A stretch of 64,000 nt of DNA from Gordonia alkaliphila (GTDB taxonomy: Bacteria > Actinomycetota > Actinomycetes > Mycobacteriales > Mycobacteriaceae). The translations under genes were made by a program, and so were the position numbers. The stretch is from assembly GCF_023017165.1 (NCBI RefSeq), contig NZ_JALKBW010000001.1:2852001-2916000 (forward strand). The letters are read 5' to 3'. Position 1 is the first letter of the stretch. The number at the start of each line of letters is the position of its first letter. Below the pieces are notes generated by a model. That model worked only from the letters and a program-made list of their open reading frames with translations. It searched no databases and was not told where the DNA came from. Below, piece after piece: positions 1 through 13,534 of this stretch.

Positions 1-759
1 GAGATGGTCAATCAGACGCGCCTGGACTGCATCCTCGGCAGTGCTGCGGGCATGCGGCAGTCGGTGGCCGAAGCGGCCTGGCATGTGCGGAACCGCAGCG
101 CGTTCGGCGCCACCCTCATCGATCAGCCCGCAATGACCGCGGTGATCGCCGACCTGCAGGTGGAGGCAGAGGCCGCGGTGTGGACTGGCATCCGCCTGGC
201 CGCCGCCTACGACGACGACTCCGAGGAGTCGACCGCGTTCCGTCGCCTGGCGACGGCGGTGGGGAAGTACTGGGTGTGCAAGCGCGGCCCGAACCACGCC
301 TACGAGGCGCTCGAATGCCTCGGCGGCAACGGCTACACCGAGACAGGTTTCCCGCTGTCGCGGCGCTACCGCGAGCAGCCGGTGATGGCGGTCTGGGAGG
401 GCTCGGGCAACGTGATCGCCCTCGACGTGTTGCGCGCCATGATGCGCGACCCGCAGTCGGTGGAGGCCGTCGACAACGAGATGGCCCAGGCCCTCGGCGA
501 GTACCGCGACTACGACCTGCACGTCGAGCGCACCCGCAAGCTGCTGGCCGAGGCCGCCGCCGATCCGGGCCGCGCCCCGGCGATGGCCCGTCGGCTCACC
601 GAGTCGATGGCGATCGCGCTGGCCGGTTCGGTGCTGATCCGGCAGGCGCCGTCGGAGATCACCGACGCCTTCGTGGCCGGCCGCATCGTCGATCCCGGGC
701 ACATGTACGGGGTGCTCGATCCGCGGTTGGATCTGGCGGGGATCGCCGCGCGCGCCTGA
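1..759 (+). CDS. acyl-CoA dehydrogenase, AidB-like, C-terminal part (5' end outside window)
   Basis: The reading frame is open to the first base, so the true start lies upstream; about 252 C-terminal residues are visible. The sequence fits the C-terminal helical domain of the AidB-like branch of flavin-dependent acyl-CoA dehydrogenases: an early TRLDCILGSA segment, KYWVCKRGP, ALECLGGNGY, then a conserved WEGSGN motif followed by LDVLR. These are family hallmarks for FAD and substrate contact. E. coli AidB binds DNA and is linked to alkylation response, but most actinobacterial relatives act in fatty-acid or branched-chain acyl-CoA oxidation. The substrate cannot be told from this fragment. 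Confidence 0.85.
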   Translation, partial: EMVNQTRLDCILGSAAGMRQSVAEAAWHVRNRSAFGATLIDQPAMTAVIADLQVEAEAAVWTGIRLAAAYDDDSEESTAFRRLATAVGKYWVCKRGPNHAYEALECLGGNGYTETGFPLSRRYREQPVMAVWEGSGNVIALDVLRAMMRDPQSVEAVDNEMAQALGEYRDYDLHVERTRKLLAEAAADPGRAPAMARRLTESMAIALAGSVLIRQAPSEITDAFVAGRIVDPGHMYGVLDPRLDLAGIAARA

Positions 760-791
760 CGAAACGCAGCGTTCACCGAACGCGGACCCGC

Positions 792-807
792 GTAACACCA
801 CCGTCAC
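792..807 (+). promoter_or_regulatory. candidate GlnR operator upstream of amt
   Basis: GTAAC, six bases, then GTCAC, about 80 bases before the amt start. This matches the GTnAC-n6-GnnAC pattern described for GlnR in actinomycetes. A further GTGAAAT half-site-like stretch lies at about 824-830. amt-glnB-glnD is a classical GlnR target, which supports the call, but no footprint data are available here. Confidence 0.45.
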
Positions 808-887
808 GGTTGCGCGCGATTCGGTGAAATCTGCGCGCGACAAGGTCTTCTCACACGCCGAAACCGGCGTAGATGAGGAGGTCCACC

Positions 888-4954
<4,067 letters not shown>

Positions 4955-4972
4955 TCATGGAAGGATGGGGGA

Positions 4973-6562
4973 ATGTTCGAGTCACTCTCCGACCGGTTGA
5001 CAGGTGCCCTCAAAGACCTTCGTGGCAAGGGCCGATTGACCGATGCCGACATCGACGCGACCGCGCGCGAGATCCGGCTGGCACTGCTCGAGGCCGACGT
5101 CTCGCTGCCGGTGGTGCGGACCTTCATCGCGCGCATCAAGTCGCGGGCCAAGGGCCAAGAGGTCTCCGGTGCGCTGAACCCGGCGCAGCAGATCGTCAAG
5201 ATCGTCAACGAGGAGCTCATCGAGATCCTCGGCGGCGAGACCCGTCGCATCCAGTTGGCCAAGACGCCGCCGACGGTGATCATGCTGGCCGGCCTGCAGG
5301 GTGCCGGTAAGACGACGCTGGCCGGCAAGCTGGCCAACTGGCTCACCAAGCAGGGACACACCCCGATCCTGGTGGCCTGTGACCTGCAGCGACCGGGTGC
5401 GGTGCAGCAGCTGCAGATCGTCGGCGAGCGGGCCGGCGTGCCGGTCTTCGCCCCGCATGCGGGCACCTCCGTCGGCGGCGCCGGCGAGCTGGGCGTCGAC
5501 GGGTCCGGCGATCCGGTGGCCGTCGCCACCGCGGGCGTCGACTTCGCCCGCGAGAAGCACCACGACGTGGTCATCATCGACACCGCCGGTCGCCTCGGCA
5601 TCGACGAAGTCCTGATGGGCCAGGCGTCCGACATCCGCGACGCCACCCACCCCGACGAGGTGCTGTTCGTCCTCGACGCGATGATCGGTCAGGACGCGGT
5701 CGCCACCGCGCAGGCCTTCGCCGAGGGCGTCGACTTCACCGGTGTGGTCCTGACCAAGCTCGATGGCGACGCCCGCGGCGGCGCCGCGCTGTCGGTCCGC
5801 GAGATCACCGGCCGGCCCATCATGTTCGCGTCGACCGGCGAAAAGCTGGAAGAATTCGACGTCTTCCACCCCGACCGCATGTCTAGCCGCATCCTCGGCA
5901 TGGGCGACGTGCTGTCCCTGATCGAGCAGGCCGAACAGCACTGGGACGTGGCCGAGGCCGAGAAGGCCGCCGAGAAGATCAGCCAGGGCGAACTGACCCT
6001 CGACGACTTCCTCCAGCAGATGCTGATGATCCGCAAGATGGGCCCGATCGGGAATCTGCTGGGCATGCTGCCCGGCGCCGGCGACATGAAGGACGCGCTG
6101 TCCCAGGTCGACGACAGCCAGCTCGACAAGATCCAGGCGATCATCCGCGGCATGACCCCCGCCGAGCGCGACGATCCGAAGATCATCAACGCCTCCCGGC
6201 GCATTCGCATCGCCAACGGTTCCGGCGTCACCGTGACCGACGTGAACCAGCTGGTGGACCGCTTCTTCGCCGCGCGCAAGATGATGTCGCAGATGTCCGG
6301 CCGCATGGGCATGCCGGGCGCCGGTAAGCGGAATGCGCGCAAGGGCAAGAAGGGCGCGAAGGGTCGCAAGGGCAAGGGCCGCGGTCCCACTCCGCCGAAG
6401 GCAATGCGCGGAGGCATGCCCGGAATGGGTATGCCGGGCATGCCGGGGATGGGCATGCCGCCGGGCTTCGACCTGTCGCAGATGCCGCCCGGCCTGGACC
6501 AGTTGCCGCCGGGCCTGGAAGGCCTGGACCTGTCCAATCTGAAGCTGCCGAAGAACAAGTAG
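4973..6562 (+). CDS. ffh: signal recognition particle GTPase (SRP54)
   Basis: A 529-residue SRP protein that binds signal sequences on the ribosome together with 4.5S RNA and docks with FtsY at the membrane. The N domain is followed by the G domain with GLQGAGKTT (about 106-114), DTAGRLGID (about 202) and TKLDGDARGG (about 261). The M domain follows with KMGPIGNLLGMLPG. The C-terminus is a basic stretch and then a Met/Gly/Pro-rich tail with repeated GMPGM units, longer than in E. coli but usual for this order. The ATG is preceded by GGAAGGA. It lies 18 bases after glnD. Confidence 0.96.
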   Translation: MFESLSDRLTGALKDLRGKGRLTDADIDATAREIRLALLEADVSLPVVRTFIARIKSRAKGQEVSGALNPAQQIVKIVNEELIEILGGETRRIQLAKTPPTVIMLAGLQGAGKTTLAGKLANWLTKQGHTPILVACDLQRPGAVQQLQIVGERAGVPVFAPHAGTSVGGAGELGVDGSGDPVAVATAGVDFAREKHHDVVIIDTAGRLGIDEVLMGQASDIRDATHPDEVLFVLDAMIGQDAVATAQAFAEGVDFTGVVLTKLDGDARGGAALSVREITGRPIMFASTGEKLEEFDVFHPDRMSSRILGMGDVLSLIEQAEQHWDVAEAEKAAEKISQGELTLDDFLQQMLMIRKMGPIGNLLGMLPGAGDMKDALSQVDDSQLDKIQAIIRGMTPAERDDPKIINASRRIRIANGSGVTVTDVNQLVDRFFAARKMMSQMSGRMGMPGAGKRNARKGKKGAKGRKGKGRGPTPPKAMRGGMPGMGMPGMPGMGMPPGFDLSQMPPGLDQLPPGLEGLDLSNLKLPKNK

Positions 6563-6569
6563 GGCACCG

Positions 6570-7643
6570 ATGGGCGTCGCCGAGCATTACCGTGGCCAGG
6601 ATCCGTTCACCGGCGAGGCGCTGGAACTGTGGGTGGCCGACGGCGTGCTGTCCACCGAACCCGTCGCCGGGGCCACCACCGTCTCCGCCGACGGCTGGCT
6701 GGTGCCCGGTCTGGTCGACGCCCACAACCACGTGGGTATCGCGCCGGGCCTCGGCGTCACCATCGAGCGGGCCCGCGGCTACGCCTACGCCGACGCCAAG
6801 GCGGGGGCGCTGCTGATCCGCGAGGTCGGCTCGCCCGTCGACACGCACCCGCTCGACGACGACCCGCTCTGTCCGCGCTTCCTGCGGGCGGGCAAGCACA
6901 TCGCCCGCCCCAAGCGGTACCTGCGCGACTACGGCGTGGAACTCGACGACCCCGATCAGCTCGCCGACGAAGTACGACGTCAGGCCGCAGCCGGCGACGG
7001 CTGGGTGAAGCTGGTGGGGGACTGGATCGACCGCGACGCAGGCGACCTGGCGCCCCTGTGGACCCGAGCCCAGCTCGACGCCGCAGTGGCCGCCGCCCAC
7101 GAGGCGGGCGCCCGCATCACCGCGCACGTCTTCGGCTACGACGCGCTCGGCGACATCATCGCCGCCGGATTCGACTCCATCGAGCACGGCACCGGCCTCA
7201 CACCTGACCTCATCGACGAGATGGCGGCCCGCAAGATCGGCCTGGTGCCGACGCTGATCCAGGTGGAGAACTTCCCGGGCATCGCCGACGGCGCCGACCG
7301 TTTCCCCACGTATCAGGCCAACATGCGCAAGCTGTACGCGAATTCGGGCGAGGTCTACGCCGCCGCCCGCGAGGCCGGCGTGGCGATCTACGCGGGCACC
7401 GACGCGGGCGGGTTCGTGGAGCACGGCCGGATCGTCGACGAGGTGGAGGCGCTCACCGGGATCGGACTGTCACCACTGCAGGCACTCGCGGCCGCGTCCA
7501 CGGACGCCCGGACCTGGCTCGGGGTCGAGGGGCTGACCCACGGCGCCCGCGCCGACTTCCTGGTGCTGGACGCCGACCCGGCGTCGGACCTGAGCACCCT
7601 GCGGCGGCCCCGCCACATCGTCTGCTCCGGTCAGCACCTCTGA
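6570..7643 (+). CDS. amidohydrolase family metal-dependent hydrolase
   Basis: A 357-residue member of the imidazolonepropionase/prolidase-like branch of the amidohydrolase superfamily. Visible metal ligands are LVDAHNHVG (HxH), KLVGDW (a candidate carboxylated lysine), ITAHVFG, SIEHGTG and YAGTDAGG with the catalytic aspartate. A C-terminal ADFLVLDADP strand is typical of the small beta-sandwich that caps these enzymes. It starts 8 bases after ffh and probably shares its transcript. The same neighbour follows ffh in mycobacteria (Rv2915c, from memory). The substrate is unknown; a cyclic amide or a dipeptide is possible. Confidence 0.85.
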   Translation: MGVAEHYRGQDPFTGEALELWVADGVLSTEPVAGATTVSADGWLVPGLVDAHNHVGIAPGLGVTIERARGYAYADAKAGALLIREVGSPVDTHPLDDDPLCPRFLRAGKHIARPKRYLRDYGVELDDPDQLADEVRRQAAAGDGWVKLVGDWIDRDAGDLAPLWTRAQLDAAVAAAHEAGARITAHVFGYDALGDIIAAGFDSIEHGTGLTPDLIDEMAARKIGLVPTLIQVENFPGIADGADRFPTYQANMRKLYANSGEVYAAAREAGVAIYAGTDAGGFVEHGRIVDEVEALTGIGLSPLQALAAASTDARTWLGVEGLTHGARADFLVLDADPASDLSTLRRPRHIVCSGQHL

Positions 7644-7656
7644 CGTCTGCGAACTC

Positions 7657-9159
7657 TCATCCGGCACCTCCGGGAGGGAGGAGGGGCAGACCGGCTGTGA
7701 CCCCGTCGCGGGCGAGTGTCAGGAGCGCGTCGACGTCGAGGTGCTCCTCGACCAGGTCGCCGAGCCGGTCGAGGCGCGCGTCCCGGGCGGCCGGGAAGCT
7801 CACCGTCGACGGCATCCGGTCCAGCATGGTCGCCAACAGCGCGCCGCGTAGCTCGTCGCCCTCCAGCGATCCGTGCCACATCGTGCCGAACACGTTTCCC
7901 GATCGCGCTCCGCCGAGGAACTCGTCGCCAGCGCCTCGAGTGATCCGTCCGTGGTGGATCTCGTAGCCCGAGGCCGGCACGCCCAGTGCAGCTCCGGTCG
8001 GCAGCCGAAGCGTCTTCTCCGCGACGAAGTCCGTTCGTACATCGAGCAGCCGGAGGCCTTCGACCTCCACACCGGAGGAGCCCTCGATGTCGTCCGGATC
8101 GGCGATGACTTGCCCGAGCATCTGGAAGCCGCCGCAGATCCCGAGCACCGGCCGACCACGCCCGGCGTGCTCGGCGATCGCTACGTCGAGTCCGCGAGCG
8201 CGAAGCCAGGCGAGGTCGTTGATGGTGGAGCGGGTGCCCGGCAGCACCACGAGGGCGGCGTCGGCGAGGTCGCGGGGATCGGAGACGAAGACCACGTCGA
8301 GGTCGGGCTCGAGGCCGAGTGCGTCGACGTCGGTGAAGTTACTGATCCGAGGAAGGCGTACGACCGCGACTCGGTGTGCCGCCCCGCCGGGTGAGCGCCG
8401 CCCGTCGAGGTCGAGCGCGTCCTCGGAGTCGAGCCACAGCGTCGGGTCCCAGGGGAGCACGCCGAACACCGGGCGGCCGGTCAACCGCGCCAGCGAGTCG
8501 AGGCCGGGCGCGAGGAGCGCCCGATCACCGCGGAACTTGTTGACGATGAAGCCGGCCATCAGCTCCTGGTCCTCGCGGGAGAGGAGGGCGACGGTGCCGT
8601 ACATCGAGGCGAAGACACCGCCCCGGTCGATGTCGCCGACAACGACGGTCGGCAGGCCCGCGTGTCGGGCGAGGCCCATGTTGACGTAGTCGCTGGCCCG
8701 GAGGTTGATCTCGGTCGGACTCCCGGCGCCCTCGGCGACGATCACGTCGAAGCGTGCGGCAAGGTCGTCGTACGCCGTGTGGGCAGCGGATGCGAGTCGG
8801 CGCCGTCCCTCGACCCAGTCACCGGCGTCGACGACACCGCCCGGCTGCCCCATCAGGACGACGTGGCTGCGGTGGTCGCTGCCGGGCTTGAGTAGGACGG
8901 GGTTCATGGCCGGCTCGGGGACCACCCCGGCAGCCAGCGCCTGGACCCACTGAGCGCGCCCGATCTCGGCGGTGCTGCCGTCGGGCGCGGCGCAGACCAT
9001 CGAGTTGTTGGACATGTTCTGCGCCTTGTACGGCGCCACCTTCACGCCCCGACGCGCGAACGCGCGACACAGTCCTGTTGTGACGACCGACTTGCCGGCG
9101 TCCGAGGTGGTGCCGGCGACGAGGAGGCCGCTCACCGGCCCGTCTTCGTGCTTCCGCAT
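7657..9159 (-). CDS. cobQ: cobyric acid synthase
   Basis: A 500-residue glutamine-dependent amidase that amidates adenosyl-cobyrinic acid a,c-diamide at four carboxylates in cobalamin synthesis. The N-terminal P-loop-like domain has LLVAGTTSDAGKS and VAPYKAQNMSNNS; the C-terminal class I glutaminase domain has the nucleophile motif VLGICGGFQMLG and a late YEIHHG histidine region. I start at the ATG at 9159 because the open frame upstream has no domain homology; CAGTGT ends 7 bases before it, a possible leaderless promoter. It converges with the amidohydrolase gene. No other corrin genes lie nearby, apart from the shared-precursor enzyme CysG far downstream. Confidence 0.95.
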   Translation of the reverse strand: MRKHEDGPVSGLLVAGTTSDAGKSVVTTGLCRAFARRGVKVAPYKAQNMSNNSMVCAAPDGSTAEIGRAQWVQALAAGVVPEPAMNPVLLKPGSDHRSHVVLMGQPGGVVDAGDWVEGRRRLASAAHTAYDDLAARFDVIVAEGAGSPTEINLRASDYVNMGLARHAGLPTVVVGDIDRGGVFASMYGTVALLSREDQELMAGFIVNKFRGDRALLAPGLDSLARLTGRPVFGVLPWDPTLWLDSEDALDLDGRRSPGGAAHRVAVVRLPRISNFTDVDALGLEPDLDVVFVSDPRDLADAALVVLPGTRSTINDLAWLRARGLDVAIAEHAGRGRPVLGICGGFQMLGQVIADPDDIEGSSGVEVEGLRLLDVRTDFVAEKTLRLPTGAALGVPASGYEIHHGRITRGAGDEFLGGARSGNVFGTMWHGSLEGDELRGALLATMLDRMPSTVSFPAARDARLDRLGDLVEEHLDVDALLTLARDGVTAGLPLLPPGGAG

Positions 9160-9191
9160 GGGAACGACACTGTCACACGCGAACTCTCGAT

Positions 9192-9845
9192 TCAGAGCAG
9201 GCGCAGGATGCCGATGACGATCAGAATGACCGAGACCAGCCAGCCGGCGCCGCGGGCGACGGCGCCCTGATTGGCGCGGGCCTTCGCGAAGACACGGCCC
9301 ACCCACGAGTGGGGGAAGCGGCGCACCAGGCCGAGGAGCAGTGCGCACAGGATGGGCAGGCTCAACGCGACCGTGGCGAACAAGAAGATACCGGCGTAGC
9401 GTTCGCCTGCCGGAATGTCGCTGGCCGACAGCACGGCCAGGCCAGCGAAGAAGGGGACCGAGGTGGCCGACTGGATGCCGCCCAAGACCATGCCGACCAG
9501 GACGGTCAGCGGCGACGGGGATTTCAGCGGGGTCAGGATCCGATCCATCATGGCCGACGAGTCGCCGCCCCGATACGTGAGGATCGCGGTGACCACGCCG
9601 GTCAGGATCAGCAGCACGCCGAACACCGGCGAGTCGACGATGTGCGCGACGATCTCGCCGAAGCCGTCGAAGACCAGGAGGGTGACCAGCGCCAGCAGGA
9701 ACACGCCCAGCCAGTCGCCGATGACGAGCAGCGTCGCGATCCAGCGGTAGCGGCCGGGCGGCAGCATCATCGCGAGAGCGACGAGTACGCCGATCAGCAG
9801 GACGTTGATCGCGTCCACGAACGCATAGGCGAGGGCGTTGAGCAT
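9192..9845 (-). CDS. six-segment membrane protein of unknown function
   Basis: A 217-residue integral membrane protein with about six hydrophobic segments, starting [17 protein letters not shown] and ending in a hydrophobic helix. The layout recalls LysE/cadmium-resistance-type or GAP (Sap-like) small exporters, but no decisive motif is visible, so I give no transport function. A ribosome site (GGAGAG) precedes the ATG. It lies upstream of cobQ on the same strand with 32 bases between them, so they may be cotranscribed. Confidence 0.75.
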   Translation of the reverse strand: MLNALAYAFVDAINVLLIGVLVALAMMLPPGRYRWIATLLVIGDWLGVFLLALVTLLVFDGFGEIVAHIVDSPVFGVLLILTGVVTAILTYRGGDSSAMMDRILTPLKSPSPLTVLVGMVLGGIQSATSVPFFAGLAVLSASDIPAGERYAGIFLFATVALSLPILCALLLGLVRRFPHSWVGRVFAKARANQGAVARGAGWLVSVILIVIGILRLL

Positions 9846-9947
9846 GCGTAGGGTGCTCTCCGTTCCTCGTCCTCGTCCGTCGCCGGCGACGGTTGCCCCG
9901 GCGGACGCGAGTCTAACGGTTGCGTGTGCGCAGAGCGAACGACGGCT

Positions 9948-9976
9948 TTTGGCACTGGCTGGAGCGCGTGGCAGAA
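9948..9976 (+). promoter_or_regulatory. predicted promoter of the rpsP operon
   Basis: TTGGCA at 9948-9953, 17 bases, then CAGAAT at 9971-9976, a good fit to the housekeeping sigma factor pattern. It lies about 120 bases before the rpsP start. The block TGGCAGAAT is shared with the rplS upstream region at 13396-13403. The 253-base gap from 9846 to 10098 otherwise shows no gene. Confidence 0.5.
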
Positions 9977-10098
9977 TAGAACGCTGGTTCGCCGGAACCG
10001 GTTACGCACCGACCGGCGGTCACCCCGTAAGAGATCGCAAAACCGGATCCACGCACTGTGGATCGCTGAATTGCGCAGTGACTAAAGAGGAATGCTTC

Positions 10099-10626
10099 AT
10101 GGCTGTCAAGATCAAGCTCACCCGGCTCGGCAAGATCCGGAACCCGCAGTACCGCATCGTCGTCGCCGACGCCCGCACCCGTCGTAACGGCCGTGCCATC
10201 GAGACCATCGGCAAGTACCACCCGAAGGAAGAGCCCTCGCTGATCGAGGTCGACTCCGAGCGCGCGCAGTACTGGCTGAGCGTCGGCGCGCAGCCGACCG
10301 AACCGGTTCTGAACCTGCTGAAGATCACCGGTGACTGGCAGAAGCACAAGGGCCTCCCGGGCGCCGAGGGCACCCTGAAGACCGCTGAGCCCAAGCCGAC
10401 CAAGCAGGAGCTGTTCGCCGCTGCCCTCGCAGCCGCCGAGAACGAGCCCTCGGTCGAGGCCACCACCGCCAAGAAGAAGTCGGCCAAGAAGGCTGACAAG
10501 GTCGAAGAGGTCAAGGACGAGGTCAAGCTGGCCGAGCCCGAGACCGCCGCTGTGGCCGAGGATCTGGCTGCTGACGGCAAGACCGTTGGCGAGGCCATCG
10601 AGGCCGGTGACGAGGCCAAGGCGTGA
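10099..10626 (+). CDS. rpsP: 30S ribosomal protein bS16
   Basis: The first 80 or so residues are the bS16 core ([40 protein letters not shown]). The protein continues to 175 residues with an Ala/Lys/Glu-rich tail including [10 protein letters not shown], an extension seen in actinobacterial S16. AAAGAGG lies 8 bases before the ATG. It begins the rpsP-KH-rimM-trmD operon and its end overlaps the next gene by 4 bases. Confidence 0.97.
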   Translation: MAVKIKLTRLGKIRNPQYRIVVADARTRRNGRAIETIGKYHPKEEPSLIEVDSERAQYWLSVGAQPTEPVLNLLKITGDWQKHKGLPGAEGTLKTAEPKPTKQELFAAALAAAENEPSVEATTAKKKSAKKADKVEEVKDEVKLAEPETAAVAEDLAADGKTVGEAIEAGDEAKA

Positions 10627-10865
10627 GTGCCGTCATCGCTGACGCCGTCGAGCACCTGGTGCGCGGCATCGTCTCCAGCCCGGACGACGTTCGGGTCGAA
10701 CTGATCACCGGTCGACGCGGCCGCATGCTCGAGGTGCACGTGAACCCCGAGGATCTGGGCAAGGTGATCGGCCGTAACGGTCGCACCGCCACCGCGCTGC
10801 GCACCCTGGTCGCCGGTGTCGGCGGCCGTGGCATGCGCGTCGACATCGTCGACACCGACCGCTGA
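10623..10865 (+). CDS. khpA: KH-domain RNA-binding protein (KhpA type)
   Basis: An 80-residue single KH domain protein with the GxxG loop in [16 protein letters not shown]. It is the conserved partner between rpsP and rimM across actinobacteria and firmicutes, where it binds RNA, often with a Jag/KhpB partner. The GTG start overlaps the rpsP stop (GTGA), indicating coupled translation. Confidence 0.93.
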   Translation: MSAVIADAVEHLVRGIVSSPDDVRVELITGRRGRMLEVHVNPEDLGKVIGRNGRTATALRTLVAGVGGRGMRVDIVDTDR

Positions 10866-10879
10866 TCGGGTCCGCCACG

Positions 10880-11416
10880 ATGGATCTCGTGATCGGCCGT
10901 GTGGCCAAGACGCACGGCGTTCGCGGTGAACTCGTGGTGGACGTGCGCACCGATGACCCCGGCACTCGTTTTGCCGTGGGTTCGGTGCTGCGCGGCCGCG
11001 CGCCCAAGGGTGGCGGCGAAAAGAACTACACGGTGACAGCCGCCCGGCCCCATGCCGGGCGGCTGTTGCTGACTCTCGCCGGCGTGGCCGATCGCACCGC
11101 CGCTGACGCGCTGCGCGGCGTGCTCTTCCTGATCGACGCCGCGAGCGTCGACTCCGGGGACGACCCCGACGAGTTCTACGACCACGAACTGATCGGTCTG
11201 GCCGTCACCACCGTCGACGGTGACGCCGTGGGCCCGGTGGCCGACGTCCTGCACCTGCCCGGCGGCGAGCTGCTCGCCGTGACCGGCGCCGACGGACGCG
11301 AGATCCTGATCCCGTTCGTCACCGAGATCGTGCCGACCGTGACCCGCGAGGGGATCGTCGTCGATCCGCCGGCCGGCCTGCTCGAAGACCTGCCCGCCGA
11401 GCCTGTCGAAGGCTGA
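10880..11416 (+). CDS. rimM: 16S rRNA processing protein RimM
   Basis: A 178-residue assembly factor for the 30S head. It starts [20 protein letters not shown], the RimM N-terminal barrel signature. The C-terminal PRC-barrel part contains [19 protein letters not shown] and [10 protein letters not shown]. It lies 14 bases after the KH gene and 2 bases before trmD, in the usual order. Confidence 0.96.
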   Translation: MDLVIGRVAKTHGVRGELVVDVRTDDPGTRFAVGSVLRGRAPKGGGEKNYTVTAARPHAGRLLLTLAGVADRTAADALRGVLFLIDAASVDSGDDPDEFYDHELIGLAVTTVDGDAVGPVADVLHLPGGELLAVTGADGREILIPFVTEIVPTVTREGIVVDPPAGLLEDLPAEPVEG

Positions 11417-11418
11417 CC

Positions 11419-12099
11419 GTGCAGATCGACGTTCTCACCATCTTCCCCGAGTACCTCACGCCGCTGCATGCGGCGCTGCTGGGAAAGGCGATCGACGCTG
11501 AACTGATCAGCGTCGGCGTTCACGACCTGCGGAATTGGGCGCACGACGTCCATCGCAGCGTCGACGACACCCCGTACGGCGGCGGCCCCGGCATGGTCAT
11601 GAAGCCGGACGTGTGGGGCCCCGCGCTCGACGAGGTGTGCCCCGACGACGCGCTGCTCGTGGTGCCGACACCTGCGGGGCGACCGTTCACGCAGGCCACG
11701 GCCGAGCGTTGGAGCACCGAGAAGCATCTCGTCTTCGCCTGTGGGCGGTACGAGGGCATCGACCAGCGGGTGTTCGACGACGCGGCCCGCCGCGTGCGCG
11801 TCGAAGAGGTCTCGCTCGGCGATTTCGTGCTCATCGGCGGCGAAGTGGCGGTGCTCGCCATGGTCGAAGCCACCACCCGGCTGATTCCCGGGGTGCTGGG
11901 CAACCCGCAGTCGCACCGCGAGGACTCGTTCTCCGACGGACTCCTCGAGGGCCCCAGTTACACGCGGCCCAAACTCTGGCGCGACCTGGAGGTCCCGCCG
12001 ATCCTGCTGTCCGGCGACCACGCCAAGGTCGCTGCCTGGCGGCACGAGCAGTCGCTTGCGCTGACCCGGGAACGTCGACCCGACTTGCTCGACGACTGA
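11419..12099 (+). CDS. trmD: tRNA (guanine-37-N1)-methyltransferase
   Basis: A 226-residue SPOUT methyltransferase that protects reading frame by modifying G37. It starts at GTG with [13 protein letters not shown]; signature segments are [26 protein letters not shown], the SAM-knot region [12 protein letters not shown] and [15 protein letters not shown]. Length and order match the family. Confidence 0.97.
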   Translation: MQIDVLTIFPEYLTPLHAALLGKAIDAELISVGVHDLRNWAHDVHRSVDDTPYGGGPGMVMKPDVWGPALDEVCPDDALLVVPTPAGRPFTQATAERWSTEKHLVFACGRYEGIDQRVFDDAARRVRVEEVSLGDFVLIGGEVAVLAMVEATTRLIPGVLGNPQSHREDSFSDGLLEGPSYTRPKLWRDLEVPPILLSGDHAKVAAWRHEQSLALTRERRPDLLDD

Positions 12100-12157
12100 C
12101 TTCCTTCTTCTCCGGTGTGTTGCGGAACCGGCGGGGCTTCCGGCACGTCCAAGACAC

Positions 12158-13367
12158 ATGGGCCCCCGCTCCAACTGGAATATCGATATCGCCGAACTTC
12201 TCGCGCGCATCGATTCGATGGATCCGGGCGGAGCGACCGCTGACGCCGCGGAGATCCGGCGGATCATGAATGCCGCGCGGGCGATCGCCGTGCGGCTGCT
12301 GCTGCGTTTCGACCAGATGGACGGCTTGGCTGGTGTCGGTGCGGTGGCCGCCGACGAGCAGGGAACGGCCCTGGGCAAGCGCATCGGCGAAGTCGCCGAT
12401 CGTTTGAGTCCGGTCGCCATCGCCGTGGACGCCGCCAGCGGTGATCTGGCCGCGAGTGTCGCTGCGCGCCCCGCACTGCTCGCCACGGTGACCAGCGGTG
12501 GGGGCGCCGCCGCGGCGCAGGTGGCTCGGGAGCGCGTGATGCAGCAGCTGTACAGCGACCCGATGAGCCCGCGTTCGGACGGTCTCGCCGGGCAGTCCGG
12601 AAGCGCCGCCGGGGTCGGCGGGCCGGCGCTGGGGCCGATGTCTGCGGGAACCGCCGCGGGCAATGGCGTGGTCGGGGGGGGAAGCAGGCCCGCCGGTCTC
12701 GCCCGGAGGGCGGTCGCCGACTGCGGGTGCGCCGGCGGCGTCGGGCCCGGGCGGACGAACCGGTCCCGCGGGTGTCGACCGGTCCATCACCGGTGGTCCT
12801 GCACCGTCGGGTGGTCCGGCGGGTGGCCCGACGCCGCCGGGCGGACCTACCGGAGCTCCCGCAGGCGCCGGACCGACGGGCTCGCCGCCGCTCGGCGCCC
12901 CACCCGTGGCGGTGCCGCCGCCGTCGACCGTGCCGACCCGACCGGCGCCGGTGTACTCGGTGCGTCCGGTCCTTCCGGTCGTGGGGTCGACGCTGCGGCT
13001 GCCTGGTGTGCCCGCGGCGCCGAGTCCAGGCGCGCCGACCACCGCGGCGGCCCCGCCGGTGCGGCCGCTCGGGTCGCCGACCGCGGGGCCGGCGAGCGCG
13101 GTGCCGTCCGGCCGCGGCGGCACCGGGAACGGTGCGGGACCGTTGGGTTCGGGCGGGGTGCGCGGGGCCGGTGCCGAGGAGGAGAAGCGTCGTCGTCCCG
13201 GCTACTTGCTGTCGTCGTTGGAGTTCGCCAGGCTGGTGGGGCCGATGCCGGTGGCCGGTCCGGCGGTGCTGGGAGAGCCTGAGCCGGCGTCGTCGGACGT
13301 GGCCGTCGACGAACCTGATCAGAGCCCCACCGACGACGATGATCAAGAGCTGGATCTCACCCTGTGA
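12158..13367 (+). pseudogene. proline/glycine-rich protein gene interrupted by a frameshift at a poly-G tract
   Basis: The first 172 codons from ATG 12158 encode an alanine-rich, mostly helical N-terminal domain (NWNIDIAELLARIDSMDPGG onward). At a run of eight G (12674-12681) the coding signal moves to the next frame, which carries a long Pro/Gly/Ala/Thr-rich region and ends in a charged tail with an acidic DDDDQELDLTL terminus at 13367. A seven-G run would join both parts into one 402-residue protein. The original frame continues only as arginine-rich shadow sequence. No known domain is recognised; the helical head plus Pro-rich tail resembles secreted or envelope-associated proteins of this order only in general style. 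It may be a real null mutation, a phase-variable tract or a sequencing error. Confidence 0.7.
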
Positions 13368-13373
13368 CCGGGA

Positions 13374-13403
13374 TTTCGCTCTCGGGTTCTCTTCTGGCAG
13401 AAT
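13374..13403 (+). promoter_or_regulatory. predicted promoter of rplS
   Basis: CAGAAT at 13398-13403 inside TGGCAGAATTG, with a weak TTCGCT -35 17 bases upstream. The TGGCAGAAT block equals that before rpsP. The 167 bases between the Pro-rich gene and rplS hold this promoter and leader and no other gene. Confidence 0.4.
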
Positions 13404-13534
13404 TGCATACCGTTGCGTGTCCGCTGGACGCGCTGCGACTACTGACACGGGTACGAACCGGTTGGTCCCGGGCGGGTGCGCAGCACCGGGCGCCAGGTTC
13501 CTCTGCTCCACGCTAAGCCAGATGGGAACACTCC

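Noticed and set aside
9846..10098. Possible tRNA or riboswitch in the gap before rpsP
   Set aside because: No cloverleaf or conserved riboswitch core could be traced; only a promoter and leader are supported.
12674..13282. Continuation of the first frame of the Pro-rich gene after the G tract
   Set aside because: Composition becomes Arg/Cys-rich shadow; the Pro/Gly-rich coding signal with an acidic end is in the next frame.
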